Shown one piece after another: positions 23,876 to 32,410 of a stretch of DNA of 38,321 nt. The stretch comes from a virus. The position numbers were made by a program, and so were the translations under genes. The notes beneath the pieces were generated by a model. That model did no database searches and was not told the DNA's origin. It saw only the letters and a program-made list of their open reading frames with translations. Positions within the stretch are counted from its first letter, which is position 1. Each line of letters begins with the position of its first letter. Location of the stretch: positions 1 through 38,321 of IMG/VR virus record IMGVR_UViG_3300030419_003139; one strand, given 5' to 3'.

Positions 23876-24257
23876 GTTATCTGATTTCATTAAGTCGATC
23901 AATTCTACCAAGAAGAAAATGGAAGAATTGGATGAAGACTTTGAAACGACAGAGAAGGAATATTATCCTTTTGTCGTGAATAGATGCTTATCATATTTCC
24001 CCGATACTATCATGCAGGTTAATGCAATGAACACCAATGGTCATCTGTCCAAGAAAATGCAGTATGACTTTTTGGTTGGTTCTATCAGAAAACGTTCCAG
24101 ATTTCACAAGTGGGCAAAGAAAGATAAAGACAAGAGACTGTCTGCTATTTGTGAGTATTATCAGATATCATCTCGTAAAGCCTCAGAAGTCATAAATATT
24201 CTGACAACAGATCAAATACTGACTATTCAGAATGCTTGTGAGAAAGGTGGAAATTAG
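23856..24257 (+). CDS. 62: Clamp loader small subunit gp62
   Basis: This is the non-ATPase subunit that completes the gp44/gp62 loader. It has about 133 residues, shorter than T4 gp62 (187). NRCLSYFPDTIMQVNAMN lines up with T4 ENALSQFPECMPAVYAMN, and YDFLVGSIRKRSRFHKWAKK with NYLMAAVPRGKRYGKWAK. Two in-frame ATGs (23856, 23865) are possible; neither has a well-spaced ribosome site, and coupling from the overlapping cochaperonin gene is likely. The C-terminus ends early compared with T4. Confidence 0.9.
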   Translation: MRKMPSKLSDFIKSINSTKKKMEELDEDFETTEKEYYPFVVNRCLSYFPDTIMQVNAMNTNGHLSKKMQYDFLVGSIRKRSRFHKWAKKDKDKRLSAICEYYQISSRKASEVINILTTDQILTIQNACEKGGN

Positions 24258-24261
24258 TGAG

Positions 24262-24666
24262 ATGGATGATAATAGTAAAGTTCAGGATTTAATAGAAGTC
24301 AAACTCAAATCAGAAGAAGACTTCCTCAAAATTAGAGAAACCCTCACCAGAATAGGTGTTTCTTCAAGAAAAGAAAACAAACTATACCAGTCTTGCCACA
24401 TTTTGCATAAAAGAGGCAAGTATTATATAGTGCATTTCAAAGAACTGTTCAAACTAGACGGTCTTCCTTCTGATATCTCAGAAGGGGATCTAGCAAGAAG
24501 GAACGCAATTGCTTGCCTGCTGGAAGAATGGGGATTAGTTGAAATTATGAGTGAAGATAAGGTAGAAGAGCCTATGGCATCTATATCTCAGATTAAAATT
24601 TTACCTTATAAGGAAAAGGATGATTGGGAACTAATTCCTAAATACCATATAGGCAGGAGAAAATAA
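24262..24666 (+). CDS. regA: Translational repressor RegA
   Basis: This is an RNA-binding protein that represses translation of early mRNAs by covering their start regions. It has 134 residues (T4: 122). LIEVKLKSEEDFLKIRETLTRIG, followed by LYQSCHILHKRGKYYIVHFKE, is nearly the T4 sequence, so the call is firm. ATG 24262 leaves 11 extra N-terminal residues before the T4-equivalent start, with AAAGGTGG 11 bases upstream; ATG 24232 inside gp62 is less likely. In T4 the next gene is DNA polymerase 43; here the sugar cassette begins directly afterwards. Confidence 0.95.
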   Translation: MDDNSKVQDLIEVKLKSEEDFLKIRETLTRIGVSSRKENKLYQSCHILHKRGKYYIVHFKELFKLDGLPSDISEGDLARRNAIACLLEEWGLVEIMSEDKVEEPMASISQIKILPYKEKDDWELIPKYHIGRRK

Positions 24667-25338
24667 GTGAATCTTCGTGATATTGATACAGTATGGATAA
24701 ATCTAGATGAAGCTACGGAAAATGCAAAAAGGATGGAAGACCTTTTTGACCGTTTAAGTCTATCTAAGACTCATAGAATATCTGCTATAAAGAAACCCAG
24801 TCCTCCCGGTACTAGACCATCAGAGGTCCATTATGTGGGTGTGGGGGAATCCCATATAAAGTGCTTGGAATTCATAAGAGACAAGCTACCAGCGGTCATT
24901 TTTGAGGATGATGTAGAAATAACTGAGGCATTTCCTTTAGATGGTGAGATTCCGGATTTCCCGGAAGGAACAGATGCAATATATCTTGGCACTTCACACG
25001 GCGACAACAATTACGAGGCTGTAGACATTGGTGGTGGATATGCTAAGATAAAGAGAATGTTAGCAGCCCATGCCATTCTTTACTTGACACCCAGATATGT
25101 AGATGCTGTTATTGACATTGCTAAAAAGGCTATGTATGAATGGAAAAGACCATTCGACCTAGGGACTTATTCAATAGTAGAGAACTATAATGTCATTACT
25201 CCCCATGTCCCATGGTTTTACCAGAAGGCAGCACCAGACGCTTTGAACAACTGGGAAGAAATCACTAGGACACCTTTAAGAATACTTGGTCAGAAGAGCA
25301 TGATCAGCACCATTGGACCAAAGGGGATGAATCTATGA
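24667..25338 (+). CDS. Glycosyltransferase, GT25/LPS-like
   Basis: The product has 223 residues. The N-terminus IDTVWINLDEATENAKRME is typical of GT25 enzymes (..VINLD....R...). SHIKCLEFIRDK, then VIFEDDVEI (78-86) with the acidic nucleotide-sugar/metal site, and AAHAILYLTPRYVDAV complete the pattern. Sugar donor and acceptor are unknown. The start is GTG 24667, one base after the regA TAA, with AGGAGA seven bases upstream. It is the first gene of the sugar cassette and overlaps the fucose synthase by four bases. Confidence 0.82.
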   Translation: MNLRDIDTVWINLDEATENAKRMEDLFDRLSLSKTHRISAIKKPSPPGTRPSEVHYVGVGESHIKCLEFIRDKLPAVIFEDDVEITEAFPLDGEIPDFPEGTDAIYLGTSHGDNNYEAVDIGGGYAKIKRMLAAHAILYLTPRYVDAVIDIAKKAMYEWKRPFDLGTYSIVENYNVITPHVPWFYQKAAPDALNNWEEITRTPLRILGQKSMISTIGPKGMNL

Positions 25339-26228
25339 GGTTAGTGACAGGTGGAAGCGGTCTAGTTGGTTATTCAATTGATGCTGATCTAAAACCTACT
25401 AGCAAGGAACTCAATCTTTTATGGGGCAGCGAAGAAATTGCTGAATATCTAAGAAAGAATGAGGTAAGTGAGGTTATCCACTGTGCAGGAAAAATCGGTG
25501 GAGTTCTTACCAATTCTGAAAATCAGGCATCCTTCTTAGTAGACAACACGAAAATGAACATCAATATTCTGGAAGCCTGCAGACTGTCTGGTGTTGAAAA
25601 GGTAGTATGTTTTGCTTCCACTTGTGTTTTTCCGGCGAAGGCAGAATATCCTTTAACCGTTAAGGGGATGCAGTCGGGTCCACCGCATCATACTAATTAT
25701 GGTTATGCCTATTCTAAGAGGCTGATGCTGGAACAGTGTAATGCATATAAAGAACAATATGGATTGAACTACAATGTTTTGATCCCATGCAACATTTATG
25801 GTCCCAATGATAATTATGATCTTTACGAGAGTCATGTTATCCCTGCCCTAATTCACAAAGCATACCACGCAAAATGGAGCAACACCCCTCTAAAAGTTTG
25901 GGGTGATGGGACACCACTTAGGGAATTCATTTATTCTAAGGATGTGGCAGACATAGCGGTTAAAATGCTGGATTACGAGGGAGAGCCTATCATTGCTTCT
26001 CCCGACGAAGAACATAGCATTGGAGAAGCGGCAGAAATAATTGCTGAATACTATGAAATTGATGAAGTAATTTATGAGACTGATAAACCCTCCGGGATTC
26101 ACAGGAAGCCTTCTGACAATTCATCATTAAAGGACTTCTTGCCAGATATAACTTTTACCCCTCTGAAAGAAGGACTATATAAAGCGATGGAGTGGTTTGA
26201 TAATAATTATGAGGTGGCAAGGCGATGA
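25335..26228 (+). CDS. fcl: GDP-L-fucose synthase
   Basis: This is a short-chain dehydrogenase that epimerises and reduces GDP-4-keto-6-deoxymannose to GDP-L-fucose with NADPH. It has 297 residues (E. coli WcaG: 321). It shows GGSGLVG (6-12) for cofactor binding, CAGKIGGV, the catalytic Ser-Thr-Cys (95-97, in FASTCVFP) and Tyr124/Lys128 in YAYSK. NIYGPNDNY with SHVIPAL (His168) matches the E. coli active-site pattern Ser107/Cys109/Tyr136/Lys140/His179. A GDP-colitose synthase (ColC) is the main alternative, since it is a close relative. The next gene makes its substrate; they overlap by ATGA. Confidence 0.9.
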   Translation: MRLVTGGSGLVGYSIDADLKPTSKELNLLWGSEEIAEYLRKNEVSEVIHCAGKIGGVLTNSENQASFLVDNTKMNINILEACRLSGVEKVVCFASTCVFPAKAEYPLTVKGMQSGPPHHTNYGYAYSKRLMLEQCNAYKEQYGLNYNVLIPCNIYGPNDNYDLYESHVIPALIHKAYHAKWSNTPLKVWGDGTPLREFIYSKDVADIAVKMLDYEGEPIIASPDEEHSIGEAAEIIAEYYEIDEVIYETDKPSGIHRKPSDNSSLKDFLPDITFTPLKEGLYKAMEWFDNNYEVARR

Positions 26229-27217
26229 AAGTAGCAATAATCAGTGGTATATGCGGGCAAGATGGTTCTTATCTAGCGGAGCATCTACTAAGTCAGAGAT
26301 ATAAAGTAATTGGTTTGAAAAGACGCACCAGTGTTATTAACACTGAGAGAGTCGACCATATTTACAACAATCCCAACTTTGAGATGAGGTATTACGATCT
26401 CAATGATGCCTCATCAGTCTATAGATATATGATAGAATACCATCCGGATGAGGTTTATAACCTCGCTGCACAGTCTCATGTCAAGGTATCTTTTGATATC
26501 CCTTATAATACAATAGAGGGTATATGCATGGGTACTCTTCACTGGTTAGAGGCTATTAAAGCGGTTAACCCCGAATGCAGATTTTATCAGGCATCCTCTT
26601 CAGAAATGTTTGGTGATAATCCGGATGTGCCAGAAAAAGGATATAATGAAGATAGTAGGTTAATGCCAGCATCCCCGTATGCATGTGCCAAGGTTTTTGC
26701 ACACAATCTGGTTAGAAATTACAGAGAGTCCTACGGTCTTCATGCTTCCGGAGGAATTTTGTTCAACCATGAAAGTCCAAGAAGAGGTGAGACTTTTGTT
26801 ACGAGAAAGATTACCATTGCCGCTAGCAAGATAAAACTTGGTTTGCAGGATAGGCTCAGCCTAGGTAATCTGTCCGCTAAGAGAGACTGGGGTTATGCCG
26901 GGGATTATGTGAAGGCTATGCATTTAATGATGCAGCAAGACAAAGCAGATGATTACGTTATTTCCACCGGCGAGACTTACTCAGTGGAGGATTTCTTAAA
27001 GAGAGTCTTCGAATATATGGAATTGGGGGATTGGAGAGACTATGTTGATATAGATCCCAAATTCTTTAGACCCCAAGAAGTCCCCTATCTCTTGGGAGAT
27101 TGCTCTAAGGCAAAAGAAGTTCTGGGATGGGAAGTAGAAACGAATATAGACGGTTTGGTCAAAATGATGTGTGATGAAGACCTGAAGAAGTGTAAGTTGC
27201 ATCACGAGAATACCTGA
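26225..27217 (+). CDS. gmd: GDP-mannose 4,6-dehydratase
   Basis: It converts GDP-mannose to GDP-4-keto-6-deoxymannose. It has 330 residues, a little short for the family. Visible motifs are the cofactor loop GICGQDGSYLAEHLL, AAQSHVKVSF, SSSEMFG with catalytic Glu127, YACAK (Tyr152/Lys156), NHESPRRGETFVTRKI and LGNLSAKRDWGYAGDYV, all hallmark GMD segments. Isoleucine uses AUA in 8 of 18 positions, unlike the capsid gene. Neighbouring genes provide three enzymes that could use its product. It overlaps the fucose synthase before it and the fucosyltransferase after it. Confidence 0.96.
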   Translation: MKVAIISGICGQDGSYLAEHLLSQRYKVIGLKRRTSVINTERVDHIYNNPNFEMRYYDLNDASSVYRYMIEYHPDEVYNLAAQSHVKVSFDIPYNTIEGICMGTLHWLEAIKAVNPECRFYQASSSEMFGDNPDVPEKGYNEDSRLMPASPYACAKVFAHNLVRNYRESYGLHASGGILFNHESPRRGETFVTRKITIAASKIKLGLQDRLSLGNLSAKRDWGYAGDYVKAMHLMMQQDKADDYVISTGETYSVEDFLKRVFEYMELGDWRDYVDIDPKFFRPQEVPYLLGDCSKAKEVLGWEVETNIDGLVKMMCDEDLKKCKLHHENT

Positions 27218-28014
27218 TGATTTCTTGCCTCTGGGCTGGTCATTATGGAAGGCTTGGGAATGCCATGTTCCAATATGCTGCTCTGGTGGGTGCATCCCAT
27301 AAGACTGGGCATGAGTGTGTATTTGACTATCAGAATCCCGGAAGTCTAGGATCTTACTTCAATCTATCAATACCCACCAATATGAGCAGGGAAGAAATCA
27401 ACCAAAATATCCACAATGTCTATGACCAGCCTAAATTCTGCTATGATCAGTCTTTTGAGGAAATCGAAGACAGTACTGATATCAGAGGTTACTTTCAGTC
27501 TTCTAAGTTTTTTGAAGGAGTGGAAGATGAAATCAGAAAAGAATTCACTCCAATAGATGAGGTCATTGATAGTTGTTCCACGATAGAGTCTTCTTTAAGA
27601 GAGAAATCTGGTGGGAAAAGGCTAGTGTCTATCCATGTTAGAAGGGGTGACTACATGATGCTAAAAGATCACCATCCCCCCTGTGAAGTATCTTATTACA
27701 AAAATGCTATATCACAGTTTGACATCAATAATAGTGTTTTTGTGGTTTTTTCAGATGATATGAACTGGTGTAAGAAAGTATTTGAAGAGAATGTGATTTA
27801 TGTCGATGGTGGTGCACCCGTACAAGACATGTATATGATGTCCAAATGTGATGACAACATTATTGCTAATAGTTCATTTAGTTGGTGGGGTGCGTGGTTG
27901 AATAGTAATCAGGACCGAAAGGTAGTTGCTCCCTCCGTCTGGTTTGGACCAGCAAAGGATCCAGCCGAGCATCCGATGCACGACCTTTATGAAGAAGGGT
28001 GGATAGTAGTATGA
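27217..28014 (+). CDS. Alpha-1,2-fucosyltransferase-like (GT11)
   Basis: The product has 265 residues. GRLGNAMFQYAAL (11-23) begins the GT11 pattern. HVRRGDYM (140-147) is the GDP-fucose binding motif of alpha-1,2 and alpha-1,6 fucosyltransferases. VVFSDDMNWCKKVF and IIANSSFSWWGAWLN (215-229) complete the three family motifs. The enzyme should transfer L-fucose from GDP-fucose made by the two preceding genes. It is cytoplasmic or peripheral at the membrane, with no transmembrane segment visible. The acceptor is unknown. Confidence 0.94.
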   Translation: MISCLWAGHYGRLGNAMFQYAALVGASHKTGHECVFDYQNPGSLGSYFNLSIPTNMSREEINQNIHNVYDQPKFCYDQSFEEIEDSTDIRGYFQSSKFFEGVEDEIRKEFTPIDEVIDSCSTIESSLREKSGGKRLVSIHVRRGDYMMLKDHHPPCEVSYYKNAISQFDINNSVFVVFSDDMNWCKKVFEENVIYVDGGAPVQDMYMMSKCDDNIIANSSFSWWGAWLNSNQDRKVVAPSVWFGPAKDPAEHPMHDLYEEGWIVV

Positions 28015-28865
28015 TTATAAAAACATATGGTTGTCCGTTCAGTCATGATGTTTCATCTTGTGTTGGTAAAGTTCCTTCTAACCATACATGGCATCACACC
28101 CAAAGTCTAGGAGAAACCGACGAAAGCAAAATTGCACTTTATTGTGATTTTGATATATCTGGTGCTCTAAATGACACCACAAATGAATATAAGTTTTTGT
28201 GGCTATCAGAGTCAAGAGCAATTGCTTATGATCAGAACAAATACTTCTGCAAGAACTTCGATGCCATGTGTGACGCATACGATGCCATATTTACTCATGA
28301 TAGAAAATACTTGTGCTCTATGCTAAGTAAGAAAAATATCAGATACATTCCACCTGCCTCCAACCTAACTTGGATAAAAGATCCCGGAATAAGGGAAAAA
28401 TCTAAGATCTGCTCCTTCATTTGTTCTGGAAAGGAGCAATGCCCCGGTCACAGAATTAGGAATGAAACGGCTAAAAAGGTGGCACATGGAAATAATGTCG
28501 ACCTATATGGAAGATTTTTCGGCAGTCCCATAGAGAAAAAAGAAGAAGCACTGGACCATTATATGTTTTCTTTTACTTTTGAAAATGCAGCATATGATGA
28601 CTATTACACAGAGAAAATCATGGATTGTTTTGCCACGGGAACCATTCCGGTCTACTATGGGATGCCGGGAATAGGAAAGTTCTTCAATGAAGATGGCATT
28701 ATAAGAGTAGACTATAATACAAATCTGGAAGAACTGCTACAGAGTCTAACACCAGAATTGTATGAGTCCAAAATGGATGCCGTGAGGGAGAACTATGAAA
28801 AGTGCATTAGCACAGAATTGGCAGATGATATGATTTATAGAGAGATAAAGGATATTGTGGGATGA
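28011..28865 (+). CDS. Alpha-1,3/1,4-fucosyltransferase-like (GT10)
   Basis: The product has 284 residues. The conserved GT10 core is FSFTFENAA (186-194), YYTEKIMDCFATGTIPVYYG (198-217) and FFNEDGII, close to the family pattern FENS...YVTEKI.D....G.VP.YWG. GT10 enzymes add fucose to GlcNAc or glucose in Lewis-type structures. Upstream, ICSGKEQCPGHRIRNETA is the usual Rossmann-fold junction. ATG 28011 overlaps the TGA of the GT11 gene, so it is co-expressed with it. The heptad-repeat tail of Helicobacter enzymes is missing. Confidence 0.93.
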   Translation: MIIKTYGCPFSHDVSSCVGKVPSNHTWHHTQSLGETDESKIALYCDFDISGALNDTTNEYKFLWLSESRAIAYDQNKYFCKNFDAMCDAYDAIFTHDRKYLCSMLSKKNIRYIPPASNLTWIKDPGIREKSKICSFICSGKEQCPGHRIRNETAKKVAHGNNVDLYGRFFGSPIEKKEEALDHYMFSFTFENAAYDDYYTEKIMDCFATGTIPVYYGMPGIGKFFNEDGIIRVDYNTNLEELLQSLTPELYESKMDAVRENYEKCISTELADDMIYREIKDIVG

Positions 28866-29785
28866 CAGTAAAACCATACAACAACGTAATATTTTTCAAT
28901 TATTTCCATAGGGGTGACATCCACATGGGAAGGAACTTCATCAAGAAAATGATGGACCTCATTCCTTCAAATAATTATTTTTCCTCTCATAGTAATGACC
29001 CATACATCTTATCGGATGTTGAAGGCTTGACCCACATTCCATTTAGTGAATTTGAAAAGTTTGGAATACCACATGTGGTTCCCTTCGCCAAAGATAATAA
29101 TGGCAACTTATTCGTTAACACTTGGATAGGGCAGTCATGTGGGGACAAGGCGGACTGCTGTTCTTTCCCAAATTATATAAAGGTGTTTAATCAGACATTA
29201 TCCCAGTTGGGACTAGAAGAGATGGAAGGCGGGGAAGAAATATTCCCTTCTATTGATTATTCTTACTTTGATATAAATGGAGAAGTGGATCTTTTCTTCG
29301 ACACTATTGGCGATAACGTCGTTTTAATTAGTAATGGAGATGTGCTATCTGGTCAGTGTGAAAATTTCGACTTCAATCCTATCATAAAAAAGTTGTCAGA
29401 GAATCACAGTGATTTGGATTTTATTATAACCAATTCTGGATCAGAGAAGATCGACGGAAATTTATATGACAATGTTTTCTATGCAGAAGACCTGATAAAA
29501 AAAGATGGATGTGATCTTAATGAAATATCTTATATTAGCACCAAATGTCGGGCAATAGTGGGAAGGAATTCTGGTCCCCATACTTTTTGCTTGACCAAGG
29601 AAAATATAACTAACGAGGACATGATTAATATAGTAATCTGTGAGAAGGAAAAAGAGGCTGACTATAGTGCACACATTTATCCTGAATGCAAAATGAAGAC
29701 AGTGTGGGCATCCTATGAGGACACTGATCAAGTTTATGATTTAATCAGTGGTTGTCTTGCCAAGATAGGAGAGGTGGTGCGATGA
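28862..29785 (+). CDS. Glycosyltransferase-like protein (heptosyltransferase-type fold?)
   Basis: The product has 307 residues and no firm family. FFNYFHRGDIHMGRNFIKKM near the N-terminus, LISNGDVLSG mid-way and the late block YISTKCRAIVGRNSGPHTF recall GT9/GT-B proteins, where a similar S.C...VG..SGP segment binds the donor. It is a neighbour of a DUF6165 gene and sits amid transferases, so a role in sugar transfer or glycan recognition is inferred. ATG 28862 overlaps the GT10 stop. Confidence 0.6.
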   Translation: MTVKPYNNVIFFNYFHRGDIHMGRNFIKKMMDLIPSNNYFSSHSNDPYILSDVEGLTHIPFSEFEKFGIPHVVPFAKDNNGNLFVNTWIGQSCGDKADCCSFPNYIKVFNQTLSQLGLEEMEGGEEIFPSIDYSYFDINGEVDLFFDTIGDNVVLISNGDVLSGQCENFDFNPIIKKLSENHSDLDFIITNSGSEKIDGNLYDNVFYAEDLIKKDGCDLNEISYISTKCRAIVGRNSGPHTFCLTKENITNEDMINIVICEKEKEADYSAHIYPECKMKTVWASYEDTDQVYDLISGCLAKIGEVVR

Positions 29786-30168
29786 AAGTAGAAGTGGCAA
29801 TCGGTGAAGTTCTTGATAAAATAACCATATTGGATATCAAGTTAGAAAGAATAGATGATGAAGACAGGCTCAGATATATCAGAACGGAAAGAGCAGTTCT
29901 GATAGAGGCACTAAATAGTGAAGGGTTGGAAATTGATTCTGAACTCTATTCTGAACTGAAGGACATAAACACCAAGATATGGGACACGGAAGCAGGATTT
30001 AGAGAAAAAGAAGAATCCCAACAGTTTGATGATGAATTCGTTCAGTTTGCCAGACTGAACGCAAAATATAATGATGAAAGATTTTTGGTTAAAAATAGAA
30101 TTAACGAACATTATGATTCCCATGTGAGAGAACAAAAATCGTATGACAGGCTCTATAATACAAATTGA
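29782..30168 (+). CDS. DUF6165 family protein
   Basis: The product has 128 residues, almost all helical. VEVAIGEVLDKITILDIKLERI is the signature opening of DUF6165, and LKDINTKIWDTEAGFREKEE and DERFLVKNRINEHYDS follow the same family. These proteins are often seen beside glycosyltransferases in surface-polysaccharide clusters; the biochemical role is unknown. ATG 29782 is preferred to the TTG at 29752, since GAGGTGGTGCG precedes it. The end overlaps the next gene by 26 bases. Confidence 0.82.
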   Translation: MKVEVAIGEVLDKITILDIKLERIDDEDRLRYIRTERAVLIEALNSEGLEIDSELYSELKDINTKIWDTEAGFREKEESQQFDDEFVQFARLNAKYNDERFLVKNRINEHYDSHVREQKSYDRLYNTN

Positions 30169-31276
30169 ACCATGGATCGACTACCGAGAACTAGATGAAC
30201 TAAAGAGGGTGGTTGAATCCACTTATGTTGTAGAACACGATCTGACCAAAGAATTTGAAGGAATGATTTGTGATCTAACCGGGTCGAAGTATGCAGTAGC
30301 AATGACCAACGGCACTGCGGCTCTTTTTTGCTGTCTGAAAGCACTGGGTATAGGGGAAGGGGATGAAGTTATTGTCCCCAATATGACCTTTATTGCAAGT
30401 TCCAATTCTGTTCTGATGGCAGGTGCTACCCCGGTGCTTTGTGAGGTAGATAAAGACACATTCTGTATTGATGTGAAAGAAGCAGAAAAATGTGTAACTG
30501 ATAAAACTAAGGCTATAATGCCGGTTCACCTTTACGGTCAAAGTGCGGATATGGATTCCATTATGGAATTCGCCAAGAAGCACAATATAAGGGTAATAGA
30601 AGATGCTGCCCAAGGTGTCGGAGTCTCATTTAAGGACCAACATGTGGGTACATTTGGTGATGTAGGTGTTCTATCCTTTTATGGGAACAAAACAATAACC
30701 TGCGGAGAAGGTGGTGTTGTCCTAACTGATGACAAAAATATCAGGGACGAGTGTTATCGGCTTAAGAATCATGGAAGAGATGGAAAAGGTGTTTTTAAGC
30801 ACTACCATATAGGCTATAATTTTTGCTTTACCGAGATGCAAGCAGCGATTGGTATATCTCAACTGAAAAAATTACCTGAGATAATCAAGAGGAAGAAAGA
30901 GATACACGATCTGTATTATGAAAAACTGGATGATGCATTTTGCCAAGCAGAGGGTCTTGTTGCTGTCAGAAATTCTGACCATTGCACACCCGTGCACTGG
31001 TTTACCTCTTTCTTATATCCATACCCGAAGTCGCTTGAAGACCATCTTTTAGAAAATGGCATCCAGACCAGAAAATTCTTTTATCCATTGGATAAACAGC
31101 CTTGTTATGAATCAAATGATGATATAGTGAAACAAGGGGACTATTCAATTAGTAATGATATATACAAGAGAGGAATATCCCTTCCTTCTGCATATAATTT
31201 GACTGAGGAAGACCAAGAGAAAGTCATATATCATATAAAAGAATGGTTGTTTTGGAAGAATTGTGATGTACATTGA
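30143..31276 (+). CDS. Sugar aminotransferase, GDP-perosamine synthase-like
   Basis: This PLP-dependent DegT/DnrJ/EryC1 aminotransferase has 377 residues. TNGTAALFCCLKALGIGEGD (55-74), EDAAQGVG and LSFYGNKTITCGEGG with the PLP lysine (Lys183) are present. The FFYPLDKQPCYE region and RGISLPS near the C-terminus parallel Vibrio RfbE perosamine synthase (FFGNKTITSGEGG, FFYP...P.YE, RGINLPS). Because GMD in this cassette makes GDP-4-keto-6-deoxymannose, transfer of an amino group at C4 to give GDP-perosamine is the likeliest reaction. Other 4-amino sugars are possible, since the substrate cannot be read from motifs alone. Confidence 0.78.
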   Translation: MTGSIIQIEPWIDYRELDELKRVVESTYVVEHDLTKEFEGMICDLTGSKYAVAMTNGTAALFCCLKALGIGEGDEVIVPNMTFIASSNSVLMAGATPVLCEVDKDTFCIDVKEAEKCVTDKTKAIMPVHLYGQSADMDSIMEFAKKHNIRVIEDAAQGVGVSFKDQHVGTFGDVGVLSFYGNKTITCGEGGVVLTDDKNIRDECYRLKNHGRDGKGVFKHYHIGYNFCFTEMQAAIGISQLKKLPEIIKRKKEIHDLYYEKLDDAFCQAEGLVAVRNSDHCTPVHWFTSFLYPYPKSLEDHLLENGIQTRKFFYPLDKQPCYESNDDIVKQGDYSISNDIYKRGISLPSAYNLTEEDQEKVIYHIKEWLFWKNCDVH

Positions 31277-31285
31277 GGTGACGAT

Positions 31286-32410
31286 ATGTGGAAATTGATG
31301 ACAGATAATGCCATAAGCAAAGTTGAAAGAAGTAAACTGGGTGCTTTTGTAATGCAATCCAGTAGGCTTACTCAAGGAAGAATGGTCAAACAGTTTGAAG
31401 AGGCATGGTCTAGATGGTTGGGTTGCAAGTATTCTGTATTTGTTAATTCAGGTTCTTCTGCTAACCTCCTTATGGTCAGAGCACTTTCCGGGAAAGACGA
31501 CATTTGGGTAGCACAGGCTTGCACTTGGTCGACCGCAGTCTCTCCAATCATGCAACTGTCTAACTTGCAATTGTGTGATGTGGATCTGAACAATTTCGGA
31601 CCAGATTTAGAGAATCTAGAACACATCTTCAAAACAGTACAACCAAAGTTCATACATCTGACTCATTTGTTGGGATTCCCTGCTATTACTGATGAGCTGT
31701 TAGACCTCTGCGAGAAATATAATGTCTCGATAGTTGAAGATTGTTGTGAGTCTCATGGTGCTAGTTTCAATGGCAAGAAGGTTGGAACTCATGGTTTAGC
31801 ATCTTCATTTTCCTTTTATTATGGTCATCACATGACCACCATTGAGGGTGGAATGGTGTGTACTGATGATGAAGACCTCTACCACGAGTTACTGCTTCTC
31901 AGATCCCATGGTCTTCTCAGAGAACTGCCAGAAAAAGAGCAGAATAAGAGAAAGTCGGAAAAAGTAGACCCATTATTCACCTTCGTCCGGGACGGCTTTA
32001 ATGTAAGAGGAACTGATATCCATGCCTATCTGGGTTTATTGCAACTTCCACAATTGGATGACTCTATAGAATTGAGGAATGAAAATTTCAACGCTTTCAT
32101 CCAAAATATAGATCCAGACAAGTATCACAGTGATTTCAATCTGGATGGCATTAGCAATTTCGCCTTCCCCATTTTTTCTAAATCGGTTGATATAGGTGAG
32201 GTAAAAGAATTGCTATCGCTAATGGATGTGGAATATAGACCCTGTATAGCGGGAAATCTATATGAACATCCCTTCATGGAGTGCATAGATCAGGAAAGAT
32301 ATGATGTCAACTCTCAGAAGATACATGACAATTGTGTGTACGTTGGAAATCATAAAGATGTCTCACCTCAGATGGTAAAAGAACTTTGTGAAGGATTGAA
32401 CTCGCTATGA
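31286..32410 (+). CDS. DegT-family 3-dehydratase, ColD-like (PLP lysine replaced by His)
   Basis: The product has 374 residues and the same fold as the previous gene but a different active site. SFYYGHHMTTIEGGMV (175-190) has His181-His182 where the aminotransferase Lys sits. ColD (GDP-4-keto-6-deoxymannose 3-dehydratase) and RfbH-type E1 dehydratases use a histidine there to remove the C3 hydroxyl. NSGSSANLLMVRAL (54-67), EDCCESHGASFNGKKVGTHG and the LLLLRSHGLLREL segment also fit this branch. With GMD present, the product may be a 3,6-dideoxy sugar nucleotide on the route to colitose. The specific sugar is inferred. Confidence 0.78.
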   Translation: MWKLMTDNAISKVERSKLGAFVMQSSRLTQGRMVKQFEEAWSRWLGCKYSVFVNSGSSANLLMVRALSGKDDIWVAQACTWSTAVSPIMQLSNLQLCDVDLNNFGPDLENLEHIFKTVQPKFIHLTHLLGFPAITDELLDLCEKYNVSIVEDCCESHGASFNGKKVGTHGLASSFSFYYGHHMTTIEGGMVCTDDEDLYHELLLLRSHGLLRELPEKEQNKRKSEKVDPLFTFVRDGFNVRGTDIHAYLGLLQLPQLDDSIELRNENFNAFIQNIDPDKYHSDFNLDGISNFAFPIFSKSVDIGEVKELLSLMDVEYRPCIAGNLYEHPFMECIDQERYDVNSQKIHDNCVYVGNHKDVSPQMVKELCEGLNSL

